The notes beneath the pieces are model-generated. The model worked only from the letters and a program-made list of their open reading frames with translations, ran no database searches and was not told where the DNA came from. Shown one piece after another: positions 27,797 to 36,866 of a DNA stretch of 64,000 nucleotides. Position numbers and translations under genes: made by a program. Position 1 is the stretch's first letter. Each line of letters begins with the position of its first letter. Source of the stretch: Cyclobacteriaceae bacterium (GTDB lineage: Bacteria > Bacteroidota > Bacteroidia > Cytophagales > Cyclobacteriaceae); the NCBI GenBank assembly GCA_028278225.1, contig JANQEU010000047.1, positions 1 through 64,000 of the forward strand, read 5' to 3'.

Positions 27797-29602
27797 ATGA
27801 AAATTTATTACTCAACAATTCTTTTATTTTTTTGTCACCTTGCTATGGCTCAGGATGTCAAATACTGTGCAACACCTTCTCTTTCAGATCAGGAAAAGCA
27901 AAAACGTCCCCACTACGGAAATGATAAACATTTGGTGGATATTCTGAACAGGGAAGGTTATGATGTTCCTTCCGATTATTTCCGGTTGATCGATGAAAAT
28001 GGCTTTTACAGAGGAGAAAAGTTAAAACTTTACTACCGGAAAAAATTCCGGAGAGATAAGGAAGATGAAAACAATTCCCCGGGAAGAACGGAAGCCCGCG
28101 GTGGCGGGGGATATTCTTTTACCACATACTACCTGCCGGTGAAATTCTGGGTTTACTGGGATATGGCCGGATCGGGCGCGACCCAGGAGATGATGGACAG
28201 CGCCATGATCGAAACGCAATCACTCTTCAGGAATAATGGCCTGAATGTGGAACTGTACTACAAGGAAGACCCGGAATATATATTTTCATCATACGTTGAA
28301 TTAGGTAGTGAAAATGAACGTGATAATATGTTTAGTGAGTACAAAGATCCGAATGCGCTAAACATCCACTTAGTTCGTGAGGCTCCGTGGGGAGGATCAG
28401 CAAGATTTCGCAGGCCATGGTGCACAATCACCAGGCATCAAATTGTTGATCATATTGGAGGGTTTGCAACCATGGCACATGAGTTAGGGCATAACTTCGA
28501 CTTGCTTCACACACATGATGGCGGTACGTTTTACGATGACAATGCAACCCGTAACAACTGTAACCAGGAATCCGTGAGTCGGACAAAAACCCAGCCGGTT
28601 GGCTGCCATCATATAAACTACCGGAAATGTCTTGTCAACGGGGACCTGCTTTGTGACACTCAGGCTTCTTACAAGGCACTTGCTAGTGATGTCTTTGGTT
28701 GCGGGTATAACCCAATTGCAGTCACAACAGATAATTGGAACCAGCCCTGGACGCCTGATGTCGACAATATCATGAGCTATTCTGATGACGAGTGTCGCAA
28801 TGAGCTAAGTTATGGACAGGTAGCCGTTGCGCTGGGGACTGTTTCCGGTGAAAATAGTTTTGATTTTTATACCACTACCTCAAACACTTTCATAACCGGA
28901 TCGAGTGTACTGTGTCCAAACCGGAGCTACACGTTCAGCGTTCCCGATTACTCCGGGGCGCGGGGCTATCACTGGGAGGTTGTTCCGCCGGACTTCGAGA
29001 TCACTTCAGGTCAGGGAACCAGGACCGTTACCATTACCACCGGCAATCACTACTGGGAAGATTATACGATCTATTGTACGCCCCTGATCAGCGGTCAAAA
29101 GCCTGCTAAAAAAGAAGTGACGATCAACCCGCTTGACCTTGATATTCACGGTTATGACGAAATCCCCGATGACGGCGTTGACTATCCTTTCTATACTGAT
29201 AATTACGGGACTACCTATACCTGGAGTGTTCCCGGCGGCTGGGCGTTGGTCAGTGGTCAGGGGACACGGTTTGCCAATATCAAAGCCAATCCGGGAGCGG
29301 GACCCGGGTATGTCAATGTTTCATCTTCCAACTGCGGCGTACCGATGGCAGGCAGTAAATACGTTACAATCGGAAGCGGCGGGGGTCCCCAGGCCAGGTA
29401 TGATGAAGTATTATCGGCAAATGAATATGATGTAAAAACCAGGAATGTAAAGATCTACAGTATGTCGGGAAAGCTGCTGGAGCAGTGTGATATGGAAATA
29501 TCAACAGATGGCCCGGTTTTGCCTGATTATCCTTCAGGGTTTTACATTGTAAAATATCTTGAGGGCACGGAAATTAAGACGTACAAGGTGTTAAAGAGAT
29601 AA
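27797..29602 (+). CDS. Secreted metzincin protease with type IX secretion C-terminal tail
   Basis: 601 residues from the ATG at 27797 (TTG three codons earlier is the ORF opening only). Signal peptide MKIYYSTILLFFCHLAMAQ. Zinc motif HELGHNFDLLH at 228-238 (His228, Glu229, His232, His238), Met-turn at Met326 (NIMSYSD). The usual Gly of HExxHxxGxxH is Asp235. Many Cys between fit disulfides. Two PKD-like Ig domains follow (about 370-540), then a C-terminal sorting-like stretch VKIYSMSGKLLE...GFYIVKYLEGTE...KTYKVLKR as used for type IX secretion. Likely released or surface-attached, M43 cytophagalysin-like. Confidence 0.85.
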   Translation: MKIYYSTILLFFCHLAMAQDVKYCATPSLSDQEKQKRPHYGNDKHLVDILNREGYDVPSDYFRLIDENGFYRGEKLKLYYRKKFRRDKEDENNSPGRTEARGGGGYSFTTYYLPVKFWVYWDMAGSGATQEMMDSAMIETQSLFRNNGLNVELYYKEDPEYIFSSYVELGSENERDNMFSEYKDPNALNIHLVREAPWGGSARFRRPWCTITRHQIVDHIGGFATMAHELGHNFDLLHTHDGGTFYDDNATRNNCNQESVSRTKTQPVGCHHINYRKCLVNGDLLCDTQASYKALASDVFGCGYNPIAVTTDNWNQPWTPDVDNIMSYSDDECRNELSYGQVAVALGTVSGENSFDFYTTTSNTFITGSSVLCPNRSYTFSVPDYSGARGYHWEVVPPDFEITSGQGTRTVTITTGNHYWEDYTIYCTPLISGQKPAKKEVTINPLDLDIHGYDEIPDDGVDYPFYTDNYGTTYTWSVPGGWALVSGQGTRFANIKANPGAGPGYVNVSSSNCGVPMAGSKYVTIGSGGGPQARYDEVLSANEYDVKTRNVKIYSMSGKLLEQCDMEISTDGPVLPDYPSGFYIVKYLEGTEIKTYKVLKR

Positions 29603-29617
29603 TATTCATATAAAATG

Positions 29618-30175
29618 ATGAAGCTGAAGATTTTGGTTGTGTTACTAGTATTAAGTGTTTTTGTACATTGCAATGAAAGTACTCCGGAACCTCGTTTCTG
29701 GGAACATTTCTATGTTTTTGTGGATGAGAATGGTAATAATTTTTTTGATTCCAACTCTGAGTATGTTGCAGATAGTGTAAAGATCAACGCAGGTGGGCCT
29801 AACTCGCACCCATTCATCTCTTACAAGTTCATTGATGGTTTATTATCATCTGAAGATTATGATGGTTATGATGTTTTTGAAACAGACGCATGGTCACTGG
29901 AATTATTCATAACTTTTGGTAATGGAGACATAGATACGCTGACACCCGCCTGGAGTCCGGAAAACTTGCATGGAAAATTTGATTTCTTCATGAAGGAATA
30001 CAAATCGTTCAAGTATTTCTACAATGGTGAACTTATCCTGCACTGGGATTTTGAAAAAAATCCGGAATTACAAAGATGGGACCTCATCGATCTATATGGA
30101 AATGGAACGCCTTACATCATCGAAATACCAAAGACCGCAGATCCGGATGAGTTTGATGGTAACCAGGGAGGCTGA
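29618..30175 (+). CDS. Lipoprotein, tandem copy 1
   Basis: 185 residues from the second of two Met codons, chosen to match copy 2. A lipoprotein signal ends at Cys18 (VHCNES). The mature part is acidic and aromatic (PRFWEHFYVFVDENGNNFFD), with no family recognised. It follows the metzincin gene by 15 bp and may share its transcript, so it could be a partner, inhibitor or anchor for that protease; this is inference. Confidence 0.7.
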   Translation: MKLKILVVLLVLSVFVHCNESTPEPRFWEHFYVFVDENGNNFFDSNSEYVADSVKINAGGPNSHPFISYKFIDGLLSSEDYDGYDVFETDAWSLELFITFGNGDIDTLTPAWSPENLHGKFDFFMKEYKSFKYFYNGELILHWDFEKNPELQRWDLIDLYGNGTPYIIEIPKTADPDEFDGNQGG

Positions 30176-30297
30176 TCAGGTTTGATCTCAATTTTAAAGA
30201 TGGGGTCAGTCCGAACTGATCCCTATTGAGTTTAAGCTTGTGTTATGTATGAGGCAACAAGCCCAACTCTTTTTAGATAGGATTAAAGTACAGGTAA

Positions 30298-30855
30298 ATG
30301 AAGTTAAAAATTTTGGTCGTGTTGCTAGTATTAAGTGTTCTTGTACATTGCAATGAAAGTAGTCCGGAACCTCGTTTCTGGGAACATTTTTATGTTTTTG
30401 TGGATGAGAATGGCAATAATTTTTTTGATTCCAATCCGGAATATTTTGCAGATAGTGTAATGCATGATGCCGACTGGCAATCGCCCCAGCCATTTCTATC
30501 TGATAAATTTGAAAATAACCTTTTCACATCTGAGAAATATGAGGAGTACGATGTTTTTGAAACAGGTGCATGGAGTAGAGAGCTTTTTATTTTCTTCGGC
30601 AATGGAGATATAGACACACTGACGCCCAAATGGAGTCCCGAACGCTTGCATGGAAAATTTGATTTCTTCATGAAGGAATACAAATCGTTCAAATATTTCT
30701 ACAATAGTGAACTTATCCTGCACTGGGATTTTGAAAAAAATCCGGAATTACAAAGATGGGACCTCATCGGTCTATATGGAAATGGAACGCCTTACATCAT
30801 CGAAATACCAAAGGCCGCGGATCCGGACGAGTTTGATGGTAACCAGGGAGGCTGA
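30298..30855 (+). CDS. Lipoprotein, tandem copy 2
   Basis: 185 residues, the same length as copy 1, lipobox Cys18. The signal peptide, the WEHFYVFVDENG block and the last 80 residues match copy 1; the central segment (about 47-100) has diverged, including a change from INAGGPNSHPF to HDADWQSPQPF. This pattern fits either relaxed central sequence with gene conversion of the ends or diversifying selection on the centre. It has its own leader of ~120 bp after copy 1. Confidence 0.7.
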   Translation: MKLKILVVLLVLSVLVHCNESSPEPRFWEHFYVFVDENGNNFFDSNPEYFADSVMHDADWQSPQPFLSDKFENNLFTSEKYEEYDVFETGAWSRELFIFFGNGDIDTLTPKWSPERLHGKFDFFMKEYKSFKYFYNSELILHWDFEKNPELQRWDLIGLYGNGTPYIIEIPKAADPDEFDGNQGG

Positions 30856-30945
30856 TTGGTTTGGTCTCAATTTTAAAGACCGGGTTCAGCCCGGATAAGT
30901 CCTCATTATTGAGTTTAAGTGTGGCTATTACCTTTTGCAAAGCGC

Positions 30946-30953
30946 TAAATTTG
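30946..30953 (+). promoter_or_regulatory. Bacteroidota -7 box (TAAATTTG) before the TfoX-like gene
   Basis: Exact TAnnTTTG match 28 bp before the ATG at 30982. No convincing -33 element. Confidence 0.35.
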
Positions 30954-30981
30954 CCAAAGCTACTCCTCAACACATTTTGAT

Positions 30982-31335
30982 ATGCCCGATAAATTTCCAC
31001 CCTCCGAAAAAATTGCCTTGTTTGACAAGCTCATTTCCACCATTCCCGAAATAGAAAGAAAAGGAAAAACGATGCCGTATACTTCACACAATGGCAATAT
31101 GTTCTCCTTTCTGGGGAAAGACGGATCAATGGGTCTGAGACTGGGGAAAGAGGAAAGAAACGAGTTCCTGCAAAAGCACAAAATGGAGTTGTACGTTTCT
31201 TACGGCGCAGTGATGAAAGAGTATGTTACGGTTCCGGATCACCTGCTGGAAGATACGGATGCAATGAAGCCTTACCTGGAAATGAGCTACGCCTATGTAA
31301 AAACATTGAAGCCCAAGCCAACCAAACGAAAATAG
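30982..31335 (+). CDS. TfoX N-terminal-domain-like small protein
   Basis: 117 residues. The pattern GNMFSFLGKDGSMGLRLGKEER followed by YGAVMKEYVTVPDHLL matches the small TfoX-N-like proteins of Bacteroidota (a K/R-x-MF-G start and a 'P..l' turn). TfoX/Sxy proteins are linked to competence in proteobacteria, but these short relatives have no known role. Convergent with the LanC-like gene, 8 bp between stops. Confidence 0.6.
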   Translation: MPDKFPPSEKIALFDKLISTIPEIERKGKTMPYTSHNGNMFSFLGKDGSMGLRLGKEERNEFLQKHKMELYVSYGAVMKEYVTVPDHLLEDTDAMKPYLEMSYAYVKTLKPKPTKRK

Positions 31336-31343
31336 CCCCGGAA

Positions 31344-32666
31344 TTACCGGTCATCGGGAAGCCTGATCGATGGCGCTTCCTTATTCTGAAAAGCATGTAA
31401 TCTGAGGAACCACAACCCCATACCGGCAGAGCCCTGCATGAGTCCTGTTTGAGCCGCTACCTCATCCGGGCTTACCCTGTTTTCCGCATGTATCCATTTC
31501 AAATGTCCTGCACCCCGATCCACGTTGGCCAGTACCCTGTCCGTCATTTTGTTGGAAAACTCCAGAAAATTCCTGTCCCCGGTGATCCCGTACAGCCACA
31601 GGTAGTGTTCGGCGACGCCTACGGACCCGCAACACTTCCCTTCATTATTCCAAAATCCCGGCGTATTAGTGGAATCTATGCCTTCATTCATGACACTTTC
31701 GGCAGACCGGATTACAACATCGAGCCATTTGTCATCTTCCGTAAACTCGTAAAGTGAGTAGTACAACTTGCTTGTGCCCGCCGGGCCGTGACACCAGCTT
31801 AAATAAAAAAGGTCCTCTCCTCCGGGATAATGATGCGGAATGTACCCCTTCTCATTGGTCAGTGAAAAAAGGAAATCACCCGCCCGGAGAGCTGCATTGA
31901 GATACTTTTCGTTATTGCTTCTTTTATAAGTCCTGGCCAGAAAATAAGCCACCCCGGCCGTACCGTGTGAAAAGTTGTCCATGTATCGGTCAAAACCAGG
32001 CGCAAAATTCCACCGAAACCCGTCGAGTGTATCAATGGCGTTGTCCAGAAGTCCTTCCGCAGCCAGCACAGCGATGCTGTCGGCTTCCTCAAGATCCAGT
32101 GTCTCCGCGAGGTATTGCAAATAGAGCCCAATGCCGGCACTTCCGTAAACGATATCATTGATGCTCCCCCAATGAATGCCGTTTGGTGAGGTCTCAGCGG
32201 ATGATTTCAGAAGGTCGAACGTTTTAAGGCCTCCTTCCAGATACATATTTTCTCCCGTTGCCTTGTAAACTTCGATAAGCGTATAGCCAACGCCTGCAAT
32301 TCCCGTATACAGTCCTACTTCATACGGGTTAGAGATGGAATCAGGCAGTGTATTGATAAGATAGTCAGCACCCGACCTGGCTTTCCGCAAAAAACCTGTG
32401 TCACCGGTGGCATTGAAAAGCTCGAGATAGAACAGAACAATGCCGGGAACACCGCTGTATAAGGTATGATCGGCCCGGGAGTCCATACTATCCGGCATCA
32501 TCTTCCAGGCTTCCCCGGTTTCCGATATGTATTTCCCGGATTCAATGTATTTCTCGATCTCGATTGCCAGGGATACCCATTCTCTCCGTGCTTCTCCCTG
32601 CTGATCACAAGCATTAAAAAGAAGCAGGGACAATAATACCAGGATGTAAATCCGAATTTGTCTCAT
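31344..32666 (-). CDS. Periplasmic/outer-membrane LanC-like lipoprotein
   Basis: 440 residues from the ATG at 32666, which gives lipobox Cys20 (LLLFNAC); the longer frame from 32714 adds 16 residues with no signal. Seven GxxG helical-hairpin motifs mark the (alpha/alpha) toroid: YSGVPG, YTGIAG, YGSAG, HGTAG, HGPAG, CGSVG, QGSAG. Zinc ligands of LanC cyclases appear as Cys292 (SWCHG) and Cys345-Cys346 (KCCG), so the usual Cys-His pair is Cys-Cys; an FSHG His at about 234 matches the catalytic-acid position. LanC enzymes add Cys thiols to dehydro-amino acids. An exported lipid-anchored form would work on envelope or extracellular substrates, as yet unknown. No lanthipeptide precursor was recognised nearby. 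Confidence 0.8.
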   Translation of the reverse strand: MRQIRIYILVLLSLLLFNACDQQGEARREWVSLAIEIEKYIESGKYISETGEAWKMMPDSMDSRADHTLYSGVPGIVLFYLELFNATGDTGFLRKARSGADYLINTLPDSISNPYEVGLYTGIAGVGYTLIEVYKATGENMYLEGGLKTFDLLKSSAETSPNGIHWGSINDIVYGSAGIGLYLQYLAETLDLEEADSIAVLAAEGLLDNAIDTLDGFRWNFAPGFDRYMDNFSHGTAGVAYFLARTYKRSNNEKYLNAALRAGDFLFSLTNEKGYIPHHYPGGEDLFYLSWCHGPAGTSKLYYSLYEFTEDDKWLDVVIRSAESVMNEGIDSTNTPGFWNNEGKCCGSVGVAEHYLWLYGITGDRNFLEFSNKMTDRVLANVDRGAGHLKWIHAENRVSPDEVAAQTGLMQGSAGMGLWFLRLHAFQNKEAPSIRLPDDR

Positions 32667-32698
32667 GGGATTCGTCTGTAAACAATCCTCATCGCTGT

Positions 32699-33106
32699 CT
32701 AACCGGTTTTCCATAAAGGTAAGAATCTCCGCAGAACCTGCCGGTCAATCAACACAGCCAGCAATGTCCCCAGGCCGAACATAAGAAAATCAACAGGGTC
32801 GAAAGTTACTCCCAGGAAGTAAATATCAAAGATCTGCATGATTTCCGTAAAGGAACATCCGCCGAAAATGATAAGCGCTTTTATCATCCAGCTTCGAAGA
32901 AATGGAATCCGGATCTCATTGACACTCAGCATAAAATAGAATGCGAATGGTATCATCACATCCGAAGCGTAGCTGTAGTAAAGAATATAAAGATCCCCAT
33001 CGAGGTAACTCCCCAGCCGAAATGCATGGATTGCGGCAATGACCAGCATTATTCCGACACAAATAATAATCCGGAATCTTTGTTTTTTCTTCAGATCAGT
33101 ATTCAT
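32699..33106 (-). CDS. VanZ-like membrane protein
   Basis: 135 residues with four hydrophobic helices (about 12-32, 42-62, 68-90, 102-122). The C-terminal part (CSFTEIMQIF...FDPVDFLMFGLGTLLAVLI) resembles the E..Q......D...N..G pattern of VanZ-like proteins, with Met-Phe in place of the usual Asn. It is 32 bp upstream of the LanC-like gene on the same strand, so the two may form an operon. Function unknown. Confidence 0.55.
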   Translation of the reverse strand: MNTDLKKKQRFRIIICVGIMLVIAAIHAFRLGSYLDGDLYILYYSYASDVMIPFAFYFMLSVNEIRIPFLRSWMIKALIIFGGCSFTEIMQIFDIYFLGVTFDPVDFLMFGLGTLLAVLIDRQVLRRFLPLWKTG

Positions 33107-33199
33107 TTTCGCGCTTTTTTAACCATGGCCCCGGCCAGGGCTGGTCTGGAAAATTGAACCTCCATGAAGCTGCCAAAAAAAGGATGGAGCAGAAGAATC

Positions 33200-34663
33200 T
33201 CAATTTAAATCCGGATTAAATTCCGGGTGAATATTGAGACAGGATGCATTCAGGTCTCCCTCCGGGTCATCCATGAAGTCAATTATCACCCGGTTCCTGC
33301 ACTCCCGGTTCCCACCTCCGTGTCCTCCCTCGTTTAAGACAAACAAAGTTCCCTTTTCCAAATCCCTCATAATGATCTCACCATTTCTGGGAGGGGTGAC
33401 CGGATCGTAATAGTTCACTGTGATAAGCGTCGGAATGGAAGATCGCCCATAACGCCGGTCTTTTTCGGAAAGCTCTGCGCCATGCCAATCCTTACCTGCG
33501 AGATACAAGGAAGTAAATAATCCGAGTTTTGCGGGAAACAATGGTATGGTTCTGTAAAGACTGTCAATCACATCACTGTTGTATTGCGGAAGGAACATTT
33601 CATAGCGCTCTACTGCCAGGAACATACTGGAGTTATAATTCTGCGAAAACAACAACTCGGTTTCGATAACATCCTTAAAGGCCTGACCATCCCTGTTACG
33701 AAATGCCATTATCAGGCGCGGAATATTGTTTCTTGCGTCATTACTGTAAAGCCTCCTTCTCAACAGGTAGATACCATCCTGGGCATTTACGAAAAAGGTT
33801 CCGGACCCCATTTCTACTTCCACAGGGTTTTCCTTTAATTGCTCAATCGCCTCGAAATATGATTGCCTGAGGTTTGGAAATTGTAGCAGGCATTCCCTGT
33901 CCTGGTCGCAATTATCGAAGATCCGCTCCAGGGCAAGTGAATATGCTTCCATTCGGTCAACCAGGAAGTCCAACCCCAACGGTGATGGAGAGTTAAGGAT
34001 CACGCTGTTGATCCGGTCCGGAAACAGGTCCTGAACCACCCTTGCGAGTCGTGTGCCGTATGAGCCTCCGTAAAGATTATATTTTCCATATTCGAGTACC
34101 TCCATGAGGATCCCCACATCCCTTGCATTTTGAAACGAGTTGTAATTTTCCAGGCCAATCCCCTGATCGGTGATGATCTTCCTGTACCTGGCGATCAGAT
34201 CCTCCATCAATTCCATTTCCCGGGCTTCACTGGCATTTTGTGACATTATTTCAAACAAGGCTTCCTCCATATTTGGCAATGGAGACGAATTTCCCGTGCC
34301 ACGCTGATCGAGGAGGATTATGTCCCTGTTTTCTCTGATTGGATTGTTTATCCATCTCCAAATTGTCCCGTAAGTCAATGCAGTCGCCCCGGGGCCACCT
34401 GTAAAATACATTACAGGGAATGTTTGAGTGTTCCGGTTTTCTGCTTTTATGACAATGAAAGTTATCTGTATCTGTTTGCCTTCAGGATCATCATGATCTT
34501 CAGGAACCACAATCCTGCCACATTCGATATCAGTGTCAGCAGGTACCCCGGACAGAAGATCACAAGGGATCGGTTCCTTCGTGGTTTCCGTCACGGATGG
34601 GCCTGCCGGCCTGCATCCGGCAATTACGAAAATCAACAACAGGGCTGGGATTTTGACTGACAT
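33200..34663 (-). CDS. Lipoprotein alpha/beta hydrolase, tripeptidyl-aminopeptidase (TAP)-like
   Basis: 487 residues with lipobox Cys17 (VIAGC). The HGGxG-type oxyanion segment is FTGGPGATAL, LLDQRGTGNS follows, and the nucleophile is Ser201 in GGSYGT. The acid is in VNYYDPVTPP and the base His in NEGGHGGG, with a TAP-like C-terminal domain. Related enzymes remove prolyl or other N-terminal residues from peptides in the periplasm. The stretch 34664-34756 downstream of its start holds nothing notable. Confidence 0.88.
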   Translation of the reverse strand: MSVKIPALLLIFVIAGCRPAGPSVTETTKEPIPCDLLSGVPADTDIECGRIVVPEDHDDPEGKQIQITFIVIKAENRNTQTFPVMYFTGGPGATALTYGTIWRWINNPIRENRDIILLDQRGTGNSSPLPNMEEALFEIMSQNASEAREMELMEDLIARYRKIITDQGIGLENYNSFQNARDVGILMEVLEYGKYNLYGGSYGTRLARVVQDLFPDRINSVILNSPSPLGLDFLVDRMEAYSLALERIFDNCDQDRECLLQFPNLRQSYFEAIEQLKENPVEVEMGSGTFFVNAQDGIYLLRRRLYSNDARNNIPRLIMAFRNRDGQAFKDVIETELLFSQNYNSSMFLAVERYEMFLPQYNSDVIDSLYRTIPLFPAKLGLFTSLYLAGKDWHGAELSEKDRRYGRSSIPTLITVNYYDPVTPPRNGEIIMRDLEKGTLFVLNEGGHGGGNRECRNRVIIDFMDDPEGDLNASCLNIHPEFNPDLN

Positions 34664-34756
34664 GATCTCTAAGATTAAGATCTAAATTTAGAGAATCAGG
34701 AAGTGATTAACCGAAATGCCAGTAATTACCCTATTAAAGGACTGCAAAACTGAAAA

Positions 34757-36280
34757 TTATTGGTGTTCATCCTTCAGCAGATCAGTCACCGCTTTTACAG
34801 GATTAAATGTGATCAGCGGAACTTCCACGAAAAAAGTGATCCAGTCAGCCATGCCTCCGTTCCACAGCCCTGGCAGCTCCTGGGCTTTCAGATCCTTACC
34901 ATCCTTGGATTTCAGGGTGATAAAACCAGTCGAAGGATCACGATATTGCAGCAAATCAAATTTGTCCCCTTTATGGTTTTTCACACCACAAACCAGGTCC
35001 ACAGGATTGAAATGTGTTGCATCCCGCATGATCTCCAATTGCTGCGGATTTCCGGTATCGATCTGGGCGGTTTCTACTATTTGTAGTGATACTTTACCCT
35101 CCCGGGATTTTACCCAGAAAGGTCCGCCTCCCGGATCGCCGTCACTTTTGACCATCCCGCAAACCCTTATTGGCCTGTTCAGGATGGCCTGAAGTTCGCT
35201 CACGGAAACATCACCATCGAGGCGCAGGCCTAGATACCTGGCAATAAATTCCTTTATTTCGGATAATGATCCTTCGGACGGGGAATTTTCCAGGATATGT
35301 AAAAATCCGAAGATCTTCTCCTGCATCTCAAGCAATACACCCCCAATGACTTTTTTGTAGGTAATTGTGGTGTCCTTTAGCCTGTCGGGGACAATGTTAT
35401 CTATGTTCTTGAGGAAAATAACATCTCCGTCAATATTGTTCAGGTTTTCAAGAAGCGCTCCATGACCCGCGGGCCGGAACAAAAGAGATCCGTCATTCTC
35501 ACGAAACGGTTCATTTTCCGGATCAACCGCTATGGTATCCGTAGAAGGCTGCTGGATACTATAAGTCACATCCAGGGAAATCGAAAACCGGGCCTCATAG
35601 GCTGTCCTCACCTCCCCGATGTGAGCCTCGAATTTCTGCAAATGCTCGGGTGAGACGGTGAAGTGAAGCCTGACCTTCCGGTTTCCGGTTTTCGCATACT
35701 GACAACCTTCGACGATGTGTTCTTCCACGGGAGTTCTGGAGCTCCCGGAATACTTGTGGAATTTCAAAAGTCCCTTGGGCAAATTTCCATAGTCCAGTCC
35801 CTCATGGGTCAGGAGGTACTTCAGAATATTGCTATATTCTTTTTTGAGATGAGCTTCGGAAAGGCTAACACCTGATTGCGCGAATGCCTGTTTCAGGTCT
35901 TCATAAAACGCGAAGTGCTCCAGCCTCTTGAAGAAATCATAGACCGTACCCGGGCCCTGATCTGCAACCATTTTCGAGTAGGCCTCTTCCGAACCATCAT
36001 ATGAGTCCAGGAAGGAGAAAAGCGTCTTGAACATTCTGGAGGCCGCACCTGATGCCGGCACAAACTTCACAATCTCTTTGTCTTTACCAACATTATCATA
36101 GAAGCTGATCTTTTCCGATACTTCCTTGTCATTAAATTTCAAAATGCCATTGCCTTCAACGGCTGACGCGTGAAGATCAGAGGGTGGGAATCCGTTTCTG
36201 AAGTTTTCGATTTGTTCTTCAACGACCGCCATGGTCAGGCCATGCGAGTCAATTTGATCCATATCTTTCCGGCTGAACAT
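34757..36280 (-). CDS. DUF4301 family protein
   Basis: 507 residues, full-length for the family. The nucleotidyltransferase-like loop VPASGAASRMF is at 74-84, with DHSxGH-like features later (RPAGHGALLENL; DVIFLKNIDNI), as in sugar-nucleotide pyrophosphorylase-like folds. The reaction is not known. Single gene with its own -7 box. Confidence 0.9.
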   Translation of the reverse strand: MFSRKDMDQIDSHGLTMAVVEEQIENFRNGFPPSDLHASAVEGNGILKFNDKEVSEKISFYDNVGKDKEIVKFVPASGAASRMFKTLFSFLDSYDGSEEAYSKMVADQGPGTVYDFFKRLEHFAFYEDLKQAFAQSGVSLSEAHLKKEYSNILKYLLTHEGLDYGNLPKGLLKFHKYSGSSRTPVEEHIVEGCQYAKTGNRKVRLHFTVSPEHLQKFEAHIGEVRTAYEARFSISLDVTYSIQQPSTDTIAVDPENEPFRENDGSLLFRPAGHGALLENLNNIDGDVIFLKNIDNIVPDRLKDTTITYKKVIGGVLLEMQEKIFGFLHILENSPSEGSLSEIKEFIARYLGLRLDGDVSVSELQAILNRPIRVCGMVKSDGDPGGGPFWVKSREGKVSLQIVETAQIDTGNPQQLEIMRDATHFNPVDLVCGVKNHKGDKFDLLQYRDPSTGFITLKSKDGKDLKAQELPGLWNGGMADWITFFVEVPLITFNPVKAVTDLLKDEHQ

Positions 36281-36313
36281 CCGTAATCTCTGTTAGGTTT
36301 GAAAATAATCGCT

Positions 36314-36321
36314 CAAACATA
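36314..36321 (-). promoter_or_regulatory. Bacteroidota -7 box (TATGTTTG) of the DUF4301 gene
   Basis: Read on the minus strand TATGTTTG matches TAnnTTTG, 33 bp before the start at 36280. A TTTG lies 15 bp upstream, closer than the usual -33 spacing. Confidence 0.4.
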
Positions 36322-36407
36322 GTTAGGAATTACAATCAAATAATAATCTGTATTTTTATTTTTCTGTGATTAATAACTAATTTGAAAACAAATTAACGTT
36401 CCTGCTT

Positions 36408-36866
36408 ATGAGTACTGATGTTGTGAAGTTCTCCCCATCTTTTTATGGTATTCAAATGATCCCTGAGGAATGCTGGCTGGACTACGGTTTTGCATTGTTG
36501 ACAATTGCCGGCTCGGATGGGGAAGTGAGTGATCCCGAACTGGAATGGCTGACCATAGATCTTGCTGAATCGGTCGGGATCTCTGAGGACATAATCGGGG
36601 AATGGGAGGAATTTGATTTTGAGGACGCCGATCTTGAGGAGATATTCACGAATATCAACGTGAAATCCTTTGCGAGTTTTAATAAGCTCCTTATTTATGA
36701 TGCAATCCGCATGAGCTATGCCGATGATGACTACTCTGAGGAAGAAAAGGAGAAGGTCTATGAAGCGGCCTCGATGCTGAAAGTAAGTAATGAGGCGGTG
36801 CTCGCCATTGAATCTCTCATAGAAATGGAGCGCGCAGCTGATAAACTGCGAAATATCATGCTTTAG
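36408..36866 (+). CDS. TerB-like helical protein
   Basis: 152 residues. Two EF-like acidic helical hairpins, around ALLTIAGSDGEVSDPELEW and MSYADDDYSEEEKEKVYEA, fit the TerB (tellurite-resistance-like) fold, whose acidic loops may bind metal. It ends in a helix MERAADKLRNIML. No tellurite-operon partners are near. Its stop overlaps the convergent nuclease stop by 4 bp. Confidence 0.75.
   Translation: MSTDVVKFSPSFYGIQMIPEECWLDYGFALLTIAGSDGEVSDPELEWLTIDLAESVGISEDIIGEWEEFDFEDADLEEIFTNINVKSFASFNKLLIYDAIRMSYADDDYSEEEKEKVYEAASMLKVSNEAVLAIESLIEMERAADKLRNIML

Larger units (their letters stand above)
29618..30915. repeat. Tandem duplication of a lipoprotein gene plus its 3' region
   Basis: 29618-30230 and 30298-30915 are near-identical in gene and in the following non-coding run (both read AACCAGGGAGGCTGAT, then ATTTTAAAGA). 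Each copy ends with a hairpin at the same place, but with different sequence: 30202-30223 (9-bp stem with one GU pair) and 30880-30894 (CCGGG/CCCGG). About 30 of 185 residues differ, most of them in residues 47-100, while the last 80 codons are almost unchanged. Confidence 0.85.
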
